Positions 1 through 6,851 of a stretch of DNA of 13,192 nucleotides are shown piece after piece (positions within the stretch are counted from its first letter, which is position 1; each line of letters begins with the position of its first letter). This stretch comes from Candidatus Bathyarchaeota archaeon (GTDB taxonomy: Archaea; Thermoproteota; Bathyarchaeia; TCS64), in NCBI GenBank assembly GCA_002726865.1, contig PBSW01000052.1, positions 1-13,192 of the forward strand. The letters run 5' to 3'. Both the position numbers and the translations under genes were made by a program. The notes below the pieces were generated by a model that was given only the letters and a program-made list of their open reading frames with translations, was not told the origin of the DNA and ran no database searches.

Positions 1-1197
1 AGCGACTTTTTCACGTGTAAGTTTCGTTGTTATTACTCTTTTCGGCCTAATTGCCATCGCAGTCTTGACTGCAACCTCGCCCACCTTTCTCGGGTCTAGT
101 ATGAGGGCACCTGGAGCCCCGTCCTCAAGCATTGAAGCGATAATTTTCTCTGGGGCCTCATCAGTCATATCGGGGAGACCCTGGCAGCTTTTCATAGTCG
201 TGGCGATGATGGGTGCCCCGATTTTCTGTGCCTCAGTGAGTATGTCGGTTCTGAGGCATTGGGCATCTATGACGATGAGGTCAGGGATGCCGGACCTGAC
301 GAATCTTAGTTGCCAGGAAATCGGGCCTATGATCTTTGCTCTTTTATCATACCGTGTCATGTCGTGGGCAGTGCAACAAATGCCCCCTATCTCGACCTCC
401 CCAAAGAGATCATGATCCATCAAGTAGTCTATGATATCGATGCTTGGGAGGACGTTATGACCGATGCACAGAATAACGGGCTTTGTCGGGTCTACAGAGC
501 TAAAGCCTATATCCGCTAAAGGGGCCTGTGGATCTCCTTTGGGGAAGCCAAGGGTGGCTATCTGTGCAATGTCCGCTGCCTCGAGTGCCAGATGATCGAG
601 CATCCCTGCATGGAAGGTCTTCGACTCAAAGTCAAGAGGATCTCCCTCCTGGCCTGTATGGGTCACTGCTATCAGCTCTATAAGTTGTGTCTCAATGTAA
701 TCTAAAACATCCTCAAGATCCTTCAGGGTTTTAGGTCTTAGACCGCAAATAAGCCTAATGTGGGGGGCCTCTACATTAGTATTCATCGCCACCTCGAGAG
801 GACTTTCTCTCCCGTACAGCTCTATGAGGTTTTCAAGCATGTGCCTTGCGTGAGCTGTATGAGTGGAGGCTCCAATACAAGCTGCGAGAAGCACAATCCT
901 CGACTGCTGACCCGCCATGGTTATGCCACAGGCGCCTTTCTTGTCACCCGTTAAATCACATTTGCCGTAGGTACAGAGGCAACATAGGTCACAAAAAGGC
1001 ATATAGAAAGGTTTGTAACGCTCCAAGAGCCTCCTGTCCCAATTTCGAAAGGTACCAAGACCAGGAAATGGGGTTGGACCCAACTTTTCTTCCCAATCTT
1101 CTTCAAAGATCCTTCCGACCTCGATTTCAACCCCTTTGAAGGTGCCAATTGCCGATGAAAGCTCGCTAAATTTAAGTTTTAAATCTCTCTTAGACAA
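1..1197 (-). CDS. cdhA: CO dehydrogenase/acetyl-CoA synthase alpha subunit (CdhA), 3' end beyond the window
   Basis: Large Ni-Fe-S subunit of the archaeal acetyl-CoA decarbonylase/synthase complex, which interconverts CO and CO2 and feeds CO to acetyl-CoA synthesis; cytoplasmic. About 399 codons are present of a family normally near 770-800 residues; the left window edge cuts it. Numbering from TTG at 1197, residues 39-60 read KLGPTPFPGLGTFRNWDRRL, typical of CdhA. The Cys motif CDLCCLCTYGKC (69-80) plus GAC (Cys90) should hold the D/B-type Fe-S clusters. HTAHARH (113-119) matches the proton-relay histidines of CODHs. His247 (CIGHNV), Cys274/275 (GICCTAHD) and Cys314 (DAQC) match C-cluster ligands; the remaining ligands lie outside the window. 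The frame is open without interruption to the edge. The start is uncertain: TTG at 1197 is preceded by GGAAG (1208-1204), but conserved N-terminal residues appear to continue upstream to about 1228, where the ATG is out of frame by one base. Confidence 0.93.
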   Translation of the reverse strand, partial: MSKRDLKLKFSELSSAIGTFKGVEIEVGRIFEEDWEEKLGPTPFPGLGTFRNWDRRLLERYKPFYMPFCDLCCLCTYGKCDLTGDKKGACGITMAGQQSRIVLLAACIGASTHTAHARHMLENLIELYGRESPLEVAMNTNVEAPHIRLICGLRPKTLKDLEDVLDYIETQLIELIAVTHTGQEGDPLDFESKTFHAGMLDHLALEAADIAQIATLGFPKGDPQAPLADIGFSSVDPTKPVILCIGHNVLPSIDIIDYLMDHDLFGEVEIGGICCTAHDMTRYDKRAKIIGPISWQLRFVRSGIPDLIVIDAQCLRTDILTEAQKIGAPIIATTMKSCQGLPDMTDEAPEKIIASMLEDGAPGALILDPRKVGEVAVKTAMAIRPKRVITTKLTREKVA

Positions 1198-1233
1198 GTC
1201 AACACTTCCAGTAGTGATCTTTACTCATCTTTT

Positions 1234-1280
1234 GTCATTTATAATAAATCTTTTTGCGCAAAAATTTATTCATATAAACC
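1234..1280 (-). promoter_or_regulatory. Candidate cdhA promoter, two overlapping TATA-like stretches
   Basis: Read on the minus strand there are two TATA-like boxes, TTTATATG (1278-1271) and TTTATTATAAATG (1248-1236). With the usual archaeal spacing of about 25 bases they would start transcripts near 1248 or near 1218. The first transcript would include the ATG at 1228; the second would begin after it and would favour the TTG at 1197. Assignment is by motif only. Confidence 0.45.
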
Positions 1281-1284
1281 ATAA

Positions 1285-1317
1285 CTCTAAAGTGAACTAA
1301 TCGGGACCGCTTTAGAG
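1285..1317. repeat. 8-bp perfect inverted repeat between ygbA and cdhA
   Basis: CTCTAAAG (1285-1292) and CTTTAGAG (1310-1317) are perfect inverted arms separated by 17 bases. The element lies just downstream of the ygbA-like stop codon and just upstream of the candidate cdhA TATA boxes. It could be an operator for cdhA or a weak stem-loop ending the upstream transcript. There is no adjoining T-run, which makes an operator somewhat more likely. Confidence 0.4.
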
Positions 1318-1327
1318 AATAGCTTTT

Positions 1328-1699
1328 TCAGATAAAATGAGTGATTATCTCCCAACTCTCTTTGAATAGGCCGTGTCTAAACGCGAATATTAAGAAGTGC
1401 TTCCCCGAGAACCTCATAACCTCCCTTATCCTATCCCTGAAATCATCCTGGTAACAATGAATCTTACACTTTTTGCATGTGGGTTTAGGGTCCAAAGGGC
1501 AAAGCATTCTTCGCTCCGCTGAATATTCTAGCAAATCGAGGCAGTCTTTACACAGAAGAGGGGCGGGGAGCGCCCCCAGCATCCAAAACTTCTCCGAAGG
1601 TTCCCAGTGAAACTTTTCAGACAAACTATGTTGTTTTCCGCAATAGACCCGAATGAACAATATAAGGATCTTGACATCTATATCTACTTTTCTACTCAC
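1328..1699 (-). CDS. YgbA-family (nitrous oxide-stimulated promoter family) cysteine-rich protein
   Basis: Small cytoplasmic protein of 123 residues. The C-terminal half carries the family signature: LCKDC (Cys50, Cys53), Cys67, then PTCKKCKIHCYQ (Cys75, Cys78, Cys82) followed by RDRIREVMRFSG and FRHGL. An N-terminal YCGKQH (Cys20, His24) matches the family's YCxxxH element. The spacer between YCGKQH and LCKDC is about 25 residues, longer than I remember for bacterial YgbA. The Cys pattern suggests metal or Fe-S binding. In enterobacteria ygbA belongs to the NsrR nitric-oxide-response regulon; the biochemical role is not settled. Start is GTG at 1699 with GAGGG at 1710-1706 and a TATA-like ATTTAAAAT near 1754-1746. 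It precedes cdhA on the same strand with a roughly 100-base gap, so both could share transcripts. Family call is from motif recall; function in archaea is unknown. Confidence 0.75.
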   Translation of the reverse strand: MSRKVDIDVKILILFIRVYCGKQHSLSEKFHWEPSEKFWMLGALPAPLLCKDCLDLLEYSAERRMLCPLDPKPTCKKCKIHCYQDDFRDRIREVMRFSGKHFLIFAFRHGLFKESWEIITHFI

Positions 1700-2091
1700 A
1701 GGGAACCCTCATTCGTTATTAATCGATATCCACAGTAGTCTCGTCATTTTAAATCTCCCGCTTGGTTACTTTAAAACATCCAAAGAAACTAAACCTATCA
1801 GAAAAATAATGATCCCCGTTTCCTTGTGATTATTCGTCGCATGTGCTTTCCTATCTACGGTTATAATATTTACATGCTATCGACCAAAAAAACAGACTAA
1901 TCCCACATCAGAAGAGAAGAACTCATCACTCGCGCGCCAAAAGACTAACCCCTTGAATTAACCAAGTGAAATCCATTTCGTCGATAAAGTAGATAATCAA
2001 ATTGACTGTTAAGGCATATTACCCTACAACGTTAATGAATATCTGACAATGCTGCAAAACCTTCGTAAAAGAAGACAATTATTCCCTTCAC

Positions 2092-2110
2092 AAATTGAAC
2101 AATTTTGAAC
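2092..2110 (+). repeat. Tandem TTGAAC motif with overlapping palindrome upstream of por
   Basis: TTGAAC occurs at 2095-2100 and again at 2105-2110, exactly one helical turn (10 bases) apart. It overlaps a perfect 14-base palindrome AAATTGAACAATTT (2092-2105). The element lies about 30-45 bases upstream of the por TATA box, a position suited to an activator or repressor site. No known regulator is assigned. Confidence 0.4.
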
Positions 2111-2137
2111 GATCCCCCTCTCCTTGAAGCCGTATAG

Positions 2138-2178
2138 TTTTTATAATTAATGTAGTATGCCTAACCAATTCACAGAGG
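2138..2178 (+). promoter_or_regulatory. por operon promoter and ribosome-binding site
   Basis: TATA-like TTTTTATAATTAA (about 2138-2150) would place transcription start near 2167, giving a leader of about 15 bases. GAGG at 2175-2178 is a Shine-Dalgarno match that serves ATG at 2183 or, with better spacing, the adjacent ATG at 2186. Confidence 0.55.
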
Positions 2179-2182
2179 CTTT

Positions 2183-3004
2183 ATGATGTTAGGTATCAGA
2201 ATACACGGCAGGGGCGGCCAGGGGGCTGTAACAGCATCAAGACTGCTGGCTGACGCATCCTACAGGGACGGCAAGTTTTCCCAGGCGATCCCAATGTACG
2301 GCACCGAGAGACGGGGAGCCCCCCTAGTCGCCTTCGTTAGGATCGATGACATCCGAGTAAGGGAGCGTGAACTGGTCCACGAACCTGATATTGTAATTGT
2401 TCTTGACCCTCTGTTGAGCAAAGAGCAGAGCGTGGCATCTGGGATTAAGAAAGGCGGACTCCTTATCGTTAACTCCCATCTGCCTCCGGAGAAGGTACCG
2501 ATAGCCGGAGACATCAGAATCGCCTCGGTTGATGCTACGAAGATCGCACTTGAGACCTTGAAACGCCCCATAACAAATACTGCGATTCTGGGTGCCTTCA
2601 GTAAGGTTGTCGGTTTCCCCTCTATGGAATCTATAGAGACGTCTATCCACAACCAGTTTCCTGGGAGGATCGGGGAGATGAACATCGTAGCCATCCGCCA
2701 GTCATATTCTGAGGCTAGTCTTCCTGTGCAGGCTACTCATAAGGAAGCAGAACTTGATGCGCCTGAGGTCGGAGTCCCCGGTTATGGGGTTCTTAAAGAC
2801 GTCTCTTCATGGAGGGTCTTTACCCCCATTATCGATCTAGACCAATGTACAGGGTGTAAGGCATGCTGGCTCTTCTGCCCTGAGACCGCTATAAAATGGG
2901 AGAACCTCCTACCGGAGATCGAGTACCGTAAGTGTAAAGGCTGTGGAATCTGCGTTGAGGAGTGCAACGTTAAGTGCATTTCGTTCGAGAGGGTCCTTGT
3001 ATAG
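2183..3004 (+). CDS. porG: Pyruvate:ferredoxin oxidoreductase gamma-delta fusion subunit (PorG-PorD)
   Basis: Combines two subunits of pyruvate:ferredoxin oxidoreductase, the enzyme that interconverts pyruvate plus CoA and acetyl-CoA plus CO2 with ferredoxin. Residues 1-180 are the gamma domain, opening with the family motif HGRGGQG (8-14) and containing MYGTERRGAP (38-47). After a linker (about 181-212), residues 213-273 form a 2[4Fe-4S] ferredoxin domain with CxxCxxCxxxCP (Cys222, 225, 228, 232) and CxxCxxCxxxC (Cys251, 254, 257, 261). In many archaea G and D are separate genes of about 180 and 90-100 residues; here one uninterrupted frame covers both. An extra Cys265 follows the second cluster. 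It is first in a porGD-porA-porB operon; its TAG stop (3002-3004) overlaps the Shine-Dalgarno sequence of porA. Confidence 0.93.
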   Translation: MMLGIRIHGRGGQGAVTASRLLADASYRDGKFSQAIPMYGTERRGAPLVAFVRIDDIRVRERELVHEPDIVIVLDPLLSKEQSVASGIKKGGLLIVNSHLPPEKVPIAGDIRIASVDATKIALETLKRPITNTAILGAFSKVVGFPSMESIETSIHNQFPGRIGEMNIVAIRQSYSEASLPVQATHKEAELDAPEVGVPGYGVLKDVSSWRVFTPIIDLDQCTGCKACWLFCPETAIKWENLLPEIEYRKCKGCGICVEECNVKCISFERVLV

Positions 3005-3015
3005 GAGGCGATGAA

Positions 3016-4179
3016 ATGTCATTTGAAGTAATGGTTGGAAACAAAGCCACCGCCACTGCGGTGAAGCTAGCAAGGGTCAATGTTGCATCCGCGTTCCCTG
3101 TCACACCCCAAACCACCATTACCGAGTATCTTTCAGACATGATTGCAAACGGGGAGCTGGATGCAGAGTTAGTCAACGTTGAGGGGGAGCTCAGCTCTCA
3201 CGTCGTTGTCCAAGCCGCATCTAGGGTCGGAGCCCGCACCTTCGTTTGTACCTCTGGCCCAGGGCAGCTATATATGCATCACCCGATGCACCAGACCTCA
3301 TCAGATAGACTCCCGGTAGTCATGGCCACAGTTCACAGGGGAAACAAGAGCATGCAGCCAGATCATACTGACCTCATGTCCCAACTTTGGACGGGGTGGA
3401 TACAGCTTTACGTGGAGCACAACCAGGAAGCTTTGGACACCTGTCTTATGGCCTACAAGATCGCCGAGGATGAACGGGTCCGGCTGCCAGTTGTCTTCGG
3501 ATACGACGGATACGTCCTGAGTTACACGGCTGAGCCTGTGGAGATCCCCCAACAAGAGGACGTGGACGAATGGCTGCCACCCAACAGGCCTATGCCAAGT
3601 ATTCTTCCTGACGAGGTCGACTCAAATAGCTTCGGTATGAACATCAGGGAAAACGACCCCCAAATGCGTTGGAAGGTCCATCATGAGGCGATTTTGGATA
3701 CCAAGGATATTATCACTGAGGTCAACGAGAGCTTTGGAAAAAAGTTCGGGCGAAATTACGGCAACGGGCTCATCGAGGAGTACAAGACGGATGGTGTGGA
3801 AGCCTTTATTGTTGCTATGGGATCCCTCGCGGGAACTGCTAGAGCAGCTGTGGATAGGCTCCAAAACGATGGTAATAGTGTCGGGCTTCTTAAGCTCAAA
3901 TGCTTTGTGCCCTTCCCCACAGAGGAAATCCAGAAACTCGCTGCGAATGTTGGTGCTATAGGCATGATCGATAGAAATGTTTGCCTTGGCCATGGTGGGG
4001 CCGCATATACACAGATTAGGAACGCTATATATGATATTAAGGACAGGCCTTCCGTGCTTGAGTTCTTCGCAGGGATGGGGGGAAAGGAGGTCCGGGTGGA
4101 TGATATCTACAATATCGGCTTGAAGACGCTAAATGCCGCAAAAGACGATAAGGTACATACCGCTGAGGTGTGGGTTTAA
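3016..4179 (+). CDS. porA: Pyruvate:ferredoxin oxidoreductase alpha subunit (PorA)
   Basis: Alpha subunit (387 residues) contributing part of the thiamine-diphosphate active site. Residues 1-110 contain GNKATATAVKLARV (8-21), AFPVTPQTT (26-34), a conserved-type Glu in NVEGELSS (54-61) and TSGPGQLYMHHP (79-90). Later HTDLMSQLWTGWIQLYVEHN matches the canonical POR block 'HSD..Q..TGWIQLY..N'. The C-terminal transketolase-type domain contains FIVAMGSLAGTARAAVDRL and FVPFPTEEI. ATG at 3016 is chosen over the in-frame ATG at 2974 because GGAGG (3004-3008) lies 7 bases ahead and the longer form would overlap porGD. The 'VEGELSS' and 'GPGQLYMHHP' segments depart from the usual 'VESEHSA' and 'QGLALMHE', so a closely related 2-oxoacid substrate is possible; pyruvate is favoured by gene order and PorB motifs. 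Confidence 0.92.
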   Translation: MSFEVMVGNKATATAVKLARVNVASAFPVTPQTTITEYLSDMIANGELDAELVNVEGELSSHVVVQAASRVGARTFVCTSGPGQLYMHHPMHQTSSDRLPVVMATVHRGNKSMQPDHTDLMSQLWTGWIQLYVEHNQEALDTCLMAYKIAEDERVRLPVVFGYDGYVLSYTAEPVEIPQQEDVDEWLPPNRPMPSILPDEVDSNSFGMNIRENDPQMRWKVHHEAILDTKDIITEVNESFGKKFGRNYGNGLIEEYKTDGVEAFIVAMGSLAGTARAAVDRLQNDGNSVGLLKLKCFVPFPTEEIQKLAANVGAIGMIDRNVCLGHGGAAYTQIRNAIYDIKDRPSVLEFFAGMGGKEVRVDDIYNIGLKTLNAAKDDKVHTAEVWV

Positions 4180-4205
4180 GAGGAATTAATTGAGGTTAAT
4201 GCGTA

Positions 4206-5099
4206 ATGAGTCAGAGAATCAACAGATTTCAGATACCCATGGAGGAGATCACCATCACCCCTGGCAGCGCGTGCTCGGGATGCGGTGCTTCCCTCGCTGC
4301 GAGGCTCGTGTTCAAGGCTATTGGCCCCAATGCTATCAGGCACAGGATTCCCAGCTGCCCCGATGCCGTCACCAGCCACCCTATGGCAAGCTCAGTGTTC
4401 GAGGGAGGTGGTGCAATGCTCACAGGTACGTGGAGGGCCCTAAAGGCTATAGGAAGGACAGACGTCCAAGTGGTGGGCCTCTTCGGAGACGGTGGAACTT
4501 ATGACATTGGATTTCAGGGTATATCAGCAGCCGCCGAAAGGAACGAGAACGTTTGGGTCATTGTAAAGGACAATGAGGCTTATATGAACACGGGGAACCA
4601 GAGGAGCGGGTCGACTCCCATTTTCTCCTATACCTCGACTACTCCAGTAGGATCGGTGATAAAGGGGAAGCAGATGAGGAAGAAGAATATCGCAAAGATC
4701 TTTGCAGCCCATGGGATACCCTACCTTGCAACTGCCTCGGTGGCATACCCCGAGGACCTCATCTCTAAGATCAACTACGGGAAGACGGTGGAAGGCTTTA
4801 AGATGCTCATCATCCATGCCCCTTGTCCCGTAGGGTGGCGCTTCGACGAAGCCAAGACCATCGAAATAGCCCGCCTCGTGGTCCAGACCGGCATCTGGCC
4901 TCTCTTTGAGATCATTGACGGCGAGAGATTCAAGCTGAACTATAAACCTAGGGAGCTGAAGCCTGTAACTGAGTATTTGAAGCCACAGGCGAGGTTCAGG
5001 CACCTCACCGACGATAACATCTCCGTGATCCAGGAGGAGACCGCAAAGGAGTGGATGACTCTCCTTAAATCTGAAGAGCTCGGACGAGTTCTACTATAA
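4206..5099 (+). CDS. porB: Pyruvate:ferredoxin oxidoreductase beta subunit (PorB)
   Basis: Beta subunit (297 residues) binding thiamine diphosphate and a proximal [4Fe-4S] cluster. CSGCGAS (Cys23, Cys26) and Cys51 in RIPSCPD are cluster-type cysteines, and PCPVGWRFD near residue 205 supplies the usual fourth. The cofactor motif runs from GDGGTYDIGFQG (94-105) to DNEAYMNTGNQRSG (122-135), the form characteristic of pyruvate rather than 2-oxoglutarate oxidoreductases. The ATG at 4206 follows GAGG (4192-4195) by 10 bases; a nearer ATG at 4199 is in another frame. It follows porA by 26 bases and closes the operon, followed by a T-rich stretch. Confidence 0.94.
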   Translation: MSQRINRFQIPMEEITITPGSACSGCGASLAARLVFKAIGPNAIRHRIPSCPDAVTSHPMASSVFEGGGAMLTGTWRALKAIGRTDVQVVGLFGDGGTYDIGFQGISAAAERNENVWVIVKDNEAYMNTGNQRSGSTPIFSYTSTTPVGSVIKGKQMRKKNIAKIFAAHGIPYLATASVAYPEDLISKINYGKTVEGFKMLIIHAPCPVGWRFDEAKTIEIARLVVQTGIWPLFEIIDGERFKLNYKPRELKPVTEYLKPQARFRHLTDDNISVIQEETAKEWMTLLKSEELGRVLL

Positions 5100-5111
5100 G
5101 CAGGAGAAAAA

Positions 5112-5133
5112 CTGTCTTTTTTTCTTTTCTTCC
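5112..5133 (+). terminator. T-rich terminator after porB
   Basis: Shortly after the porB stop the plus strand reads a run of seven T followed by C, four T, C, TT, a pattern typical of archaeal intrinsic termination, which relies on U-tracts rather than stable hairpins. Confidence 0.6.
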
Positions 5134-5184
5134 TAGTTCTGTTACTATTTCATGGAGAGTTAGGGTAGTCGTAGTAAGAAATGC

Positions 5185-5192
5185 CTTTAAAA
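5185..5192 (+). promoter_or_regulatory. TATA box of the 5216 gene
   Basis: CTTTAAAA about 24-31 bases upstream of the ATG at 5216 would start transcription at or just before the start codon, so the mRNA is probably leaderless or nearly so. The GGAAG that touches the ATG is too close to act as a normal Shine-Dalgarno sequence. Confidence 0.5.
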
Positions 5193-5215
5193 CCTTCAAA
5201 CTGGATGTTAGGAAG

Positions 5216-5749
5216 ATGGCTCAGAGAGGCAGAAAGACGGAGGCATACATCCTGATGGCCCTGGCTATCGTCATCAATGTCCTTATCGTCTACGGGTTCA
5301 TCACCAGACCTGTGGTAGCATACCACCTCTCAACGCCCCTGGAGTATAACGGGACCATCGATCTGAGCTTGGAGGATCTCACCGTTGTCTTAAAAGCGAG
5401 GAATCTAGGAGGCACTCCTGCCCGTATATCTTATAGCGTGAGGCTCTACAACATGACTCTGACCCGCCCTTGGGCCCTCGAGGTTTCTCCATTTAACGAC
5501 TTTACATTGATCAGAGTTCCCTTGGAATTCCCGCTTAAGGCCTCAGGAAGGGACGAGAGTGTCATCACCCTCAACAGGAAGGGAGACCCAGATTATCTGG
5601 TTCTCATCTTCTCCTTGGAGACCTATAGGAACCTTAATCCTGTCACCGGATTCTTTGACAGCTTCGAGGTACAGCAGCCCGAGCGTCCAACGGCACTATT
5701 GCTCAAGCGGCTCGAACCGGGCGTCTATAAGCGGGTCACCAAAAGATAG
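5216..5749 (+). CDS. Unrecognised single-span membrane-anchored protein
   Basis: 177 residues that I cannot place in a named family. A basic N-terminus (QRGRKTEA) is followed by one hydrophobic segment, about residues 10-30 (YILMALAIVINVLIVYGFI), consistent with an N-in signal anchor. The remainder is polar with alternating hydrophobic residues (for example LEDLTVVLKARNLGG and RISYSVRLYNMT), suggesting a beta-sandwich-type domain outside the membrane. There are no Cys residues and a basic tail (KRVTKR). It stands alone between the por operon and the convergent fwd operon, with its own TATA box, and ends in tandem stops (TAG, then in-frame TAA two codons later). No functional link to its neighbours can be shown. 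Confidence 0.75.
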   Translation: MAQRGRKTEAYILMALAIVINVLIVYGFITRPVVAYHLSTPLEYNGTIDLSLEDLTVVLKARNLGGTPARISYSVRLYNMTLTRPWALEVSPFNDFTLIRVPLEFPLKASGRDESVITLNRKGDPDYLVLIFSLETYRNLNPVTGFFDSFEVQQPERPTALLLKRLEPGVYKRVTKR

Positions 5750-5958
5750 TTGAATTAACCCCTGGGTAACTCATTTTCAAGCTTTGACAAGGAAGATAGG
5801 TTTGAGAGGGTTATGGCTGAGGAATCATAGGAGAATTAGTGTTGTAGTGGGGCACTATGAGGGAGTCGCGTCCCCCTCTGCTTATAACGTGATTATCTGC
5901 CCTACATTCGCGCGCGGAAGTAGCCATCCAGAAGAAGTTACCAGAGCCCATCCGCATT

Positions 5959-6837
5959 TTACTGCATTTTGGATAGAAGATAGTCCACAACCAACGCGGT
6001 AATGTCCTTCTCCGTGACGGATTGGAGTCCCTGCCATCCTGGTGTGCTGTTAAGCTCAATGACATATGACTCGCCGTCGTCCTCTGACCGGAGGATATCA
6101 ACGCCGGAGTACTCTAGGCCTACCGCTGCTGACGCCTCAACGCTGAGAATAACCAACTCCTCCTCGAGGTCATATGGCTCAGCTCGACCTCCCGCTGAGA
6201 TATTGGTCTTCCAGTCGTTCGCCATCCGCTTCATGGATGCAACAACCTCCCCACCGATGACAAAGGCCCGTATATCCTCGTTACCATGGGGGATGTATTC
6301 CTGAATGTAGTAGACTCCATGGGTCAGCTCAAGGGCCCTGAATATTCTATAGGCGACGTCCTCATGGCTAACCCGACTTATCCCCAATCCAAGGCTTCCG
6401 AAAAGGGGCTTTACCACGACGTCTCCTCCCAACTCACTGAAGGCTTTCATCGCTTCATCAAAACTCTCTGTCACAACTGTCCGGGGGGTCTTGATTCCGG
6501 TGTCTTCGAGTCGGGCAGAGGTGTAGTATTTGTCTACGGCGATCTCGATAGCATCAGCCGAGTTGAGGACGTAGACCCCTAAGTCTTCAAGGCGGTGGAG
6601 GGTGTCCATCCTGTAAAAGACCCGCTCAGCAGTTCCTCCGGGGACTTTGCGGACGATAATGGCGTCATAGTCATCAATGGAATAGCCTCGGACCGAGAGT
6701 CCTGGCTTCAGCCCAACCCCTGACCGGAAACGGGTGGCGGGGAGAATGTAGGCCTCAGCGCCCCTCGCTTTGAGCTCGGACATAAGTCTTTCAACGTGCC
6801 ACTCTTTTGGATCTGACGCGACTATTCCTGTCTTCAA
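5959..6837 (-). CDS. mptN: RimK-like ATP-grasp ligase, probably tetrahydromethanopterin:alpha-L-glutamate ligase (MptN)
   Basis: 292-residue ATP-grasp ligase of the RimK/MptN/CofF group. Visible elements are the N-terminal MKTGIVASDPKEWHVERL, Asp102-Lys103 of the ATP-grasp entry, the phosphate-loop-type KPLFGSLGLG (143-152), QEYIPHGNEDIR (179-190), DWKTNISAGG (208-217) and the metal-binding ELNSTPGWQG (261-270). MptN adds a glutamate to the tetrahydromethanopterin side chain; CofF does the same on coenzyme F420 and is the main alternative. The location 14 bases after fwdC in an operon for H4MPT-dependent one-carbon chemistry favours MptN. The start is TTG at 6837, chosen because the family N-terminus starts exactly there; no strong Shine-Dalgarno is seen, so expression probably depends on translation of fwdC. 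Confidence 0.82.
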   Translation of the reverse strand: MKTGIVASDPKEWHVERLMSELKARGAEAYILPATRFRSGVGLKPGLSVRGYSIDDYDAIIVRKVPGGTAERVFYRMDTLHRLEDLGVYVLNSADAIEIAVDKYYTSARLEDTGIKTPRTVVTESFDEAMKAFSELGGDVVVKPLFGSLGLGISRVSHEDVAYRIFRALELTHGVYYIQEYIPHGNEDIRAFVIGGEVVASMKRMANDWKTNISAGGRAEPYDLEEELVILSVEASAAVGLEYSGVDILRSEDDGESYVIELNSTPGWQGLQSVTEKDITALVVDYLLSKMQ

Positions 6838-6851
6838 ATCTTCAGCCCGGC

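Larger units (their letters stand above)
1700..2182. other. AT-rich divergent intergenic region between ygbA-like gene and porGD
   Basis: No credible ORF or structured RNA gene is seen in these 483 bases. The left end holds the minus-strand promoter of the YgbA-family gene and the right end holds the plus-strand por promoter and a repeated motif upstream of it. The middle (about 1800-2080) shows only AT-rich unique sequence. Confidence 0.6.

Noticed and set aside
65..1139. Several plus-strand ORFs in the first kilobase
   Set aside because: The minus strand reads cdhA through this whole stretch with clear cluster ligands; the plus-strand frames are shadows.
2260..2694. Long antisense frames opposite porGD (minus strand)
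   Set aside because: Low-complexity composition and no family features; complete overlap with a confidently identified gene makes them shadows.
3622..3993. Minus-strand and alternative-frame ORFs within porA
   Set aside because: Shadows of porA; no ribosome-binding site or recognisable domain.
5784..6101. Small ORFs on both strands around the convergent ends of the 5216 gene and mptN
   Set aside because: They overlap the mptN end, have no Shine-Dalgarno sequence, and their composition looks non-coding.
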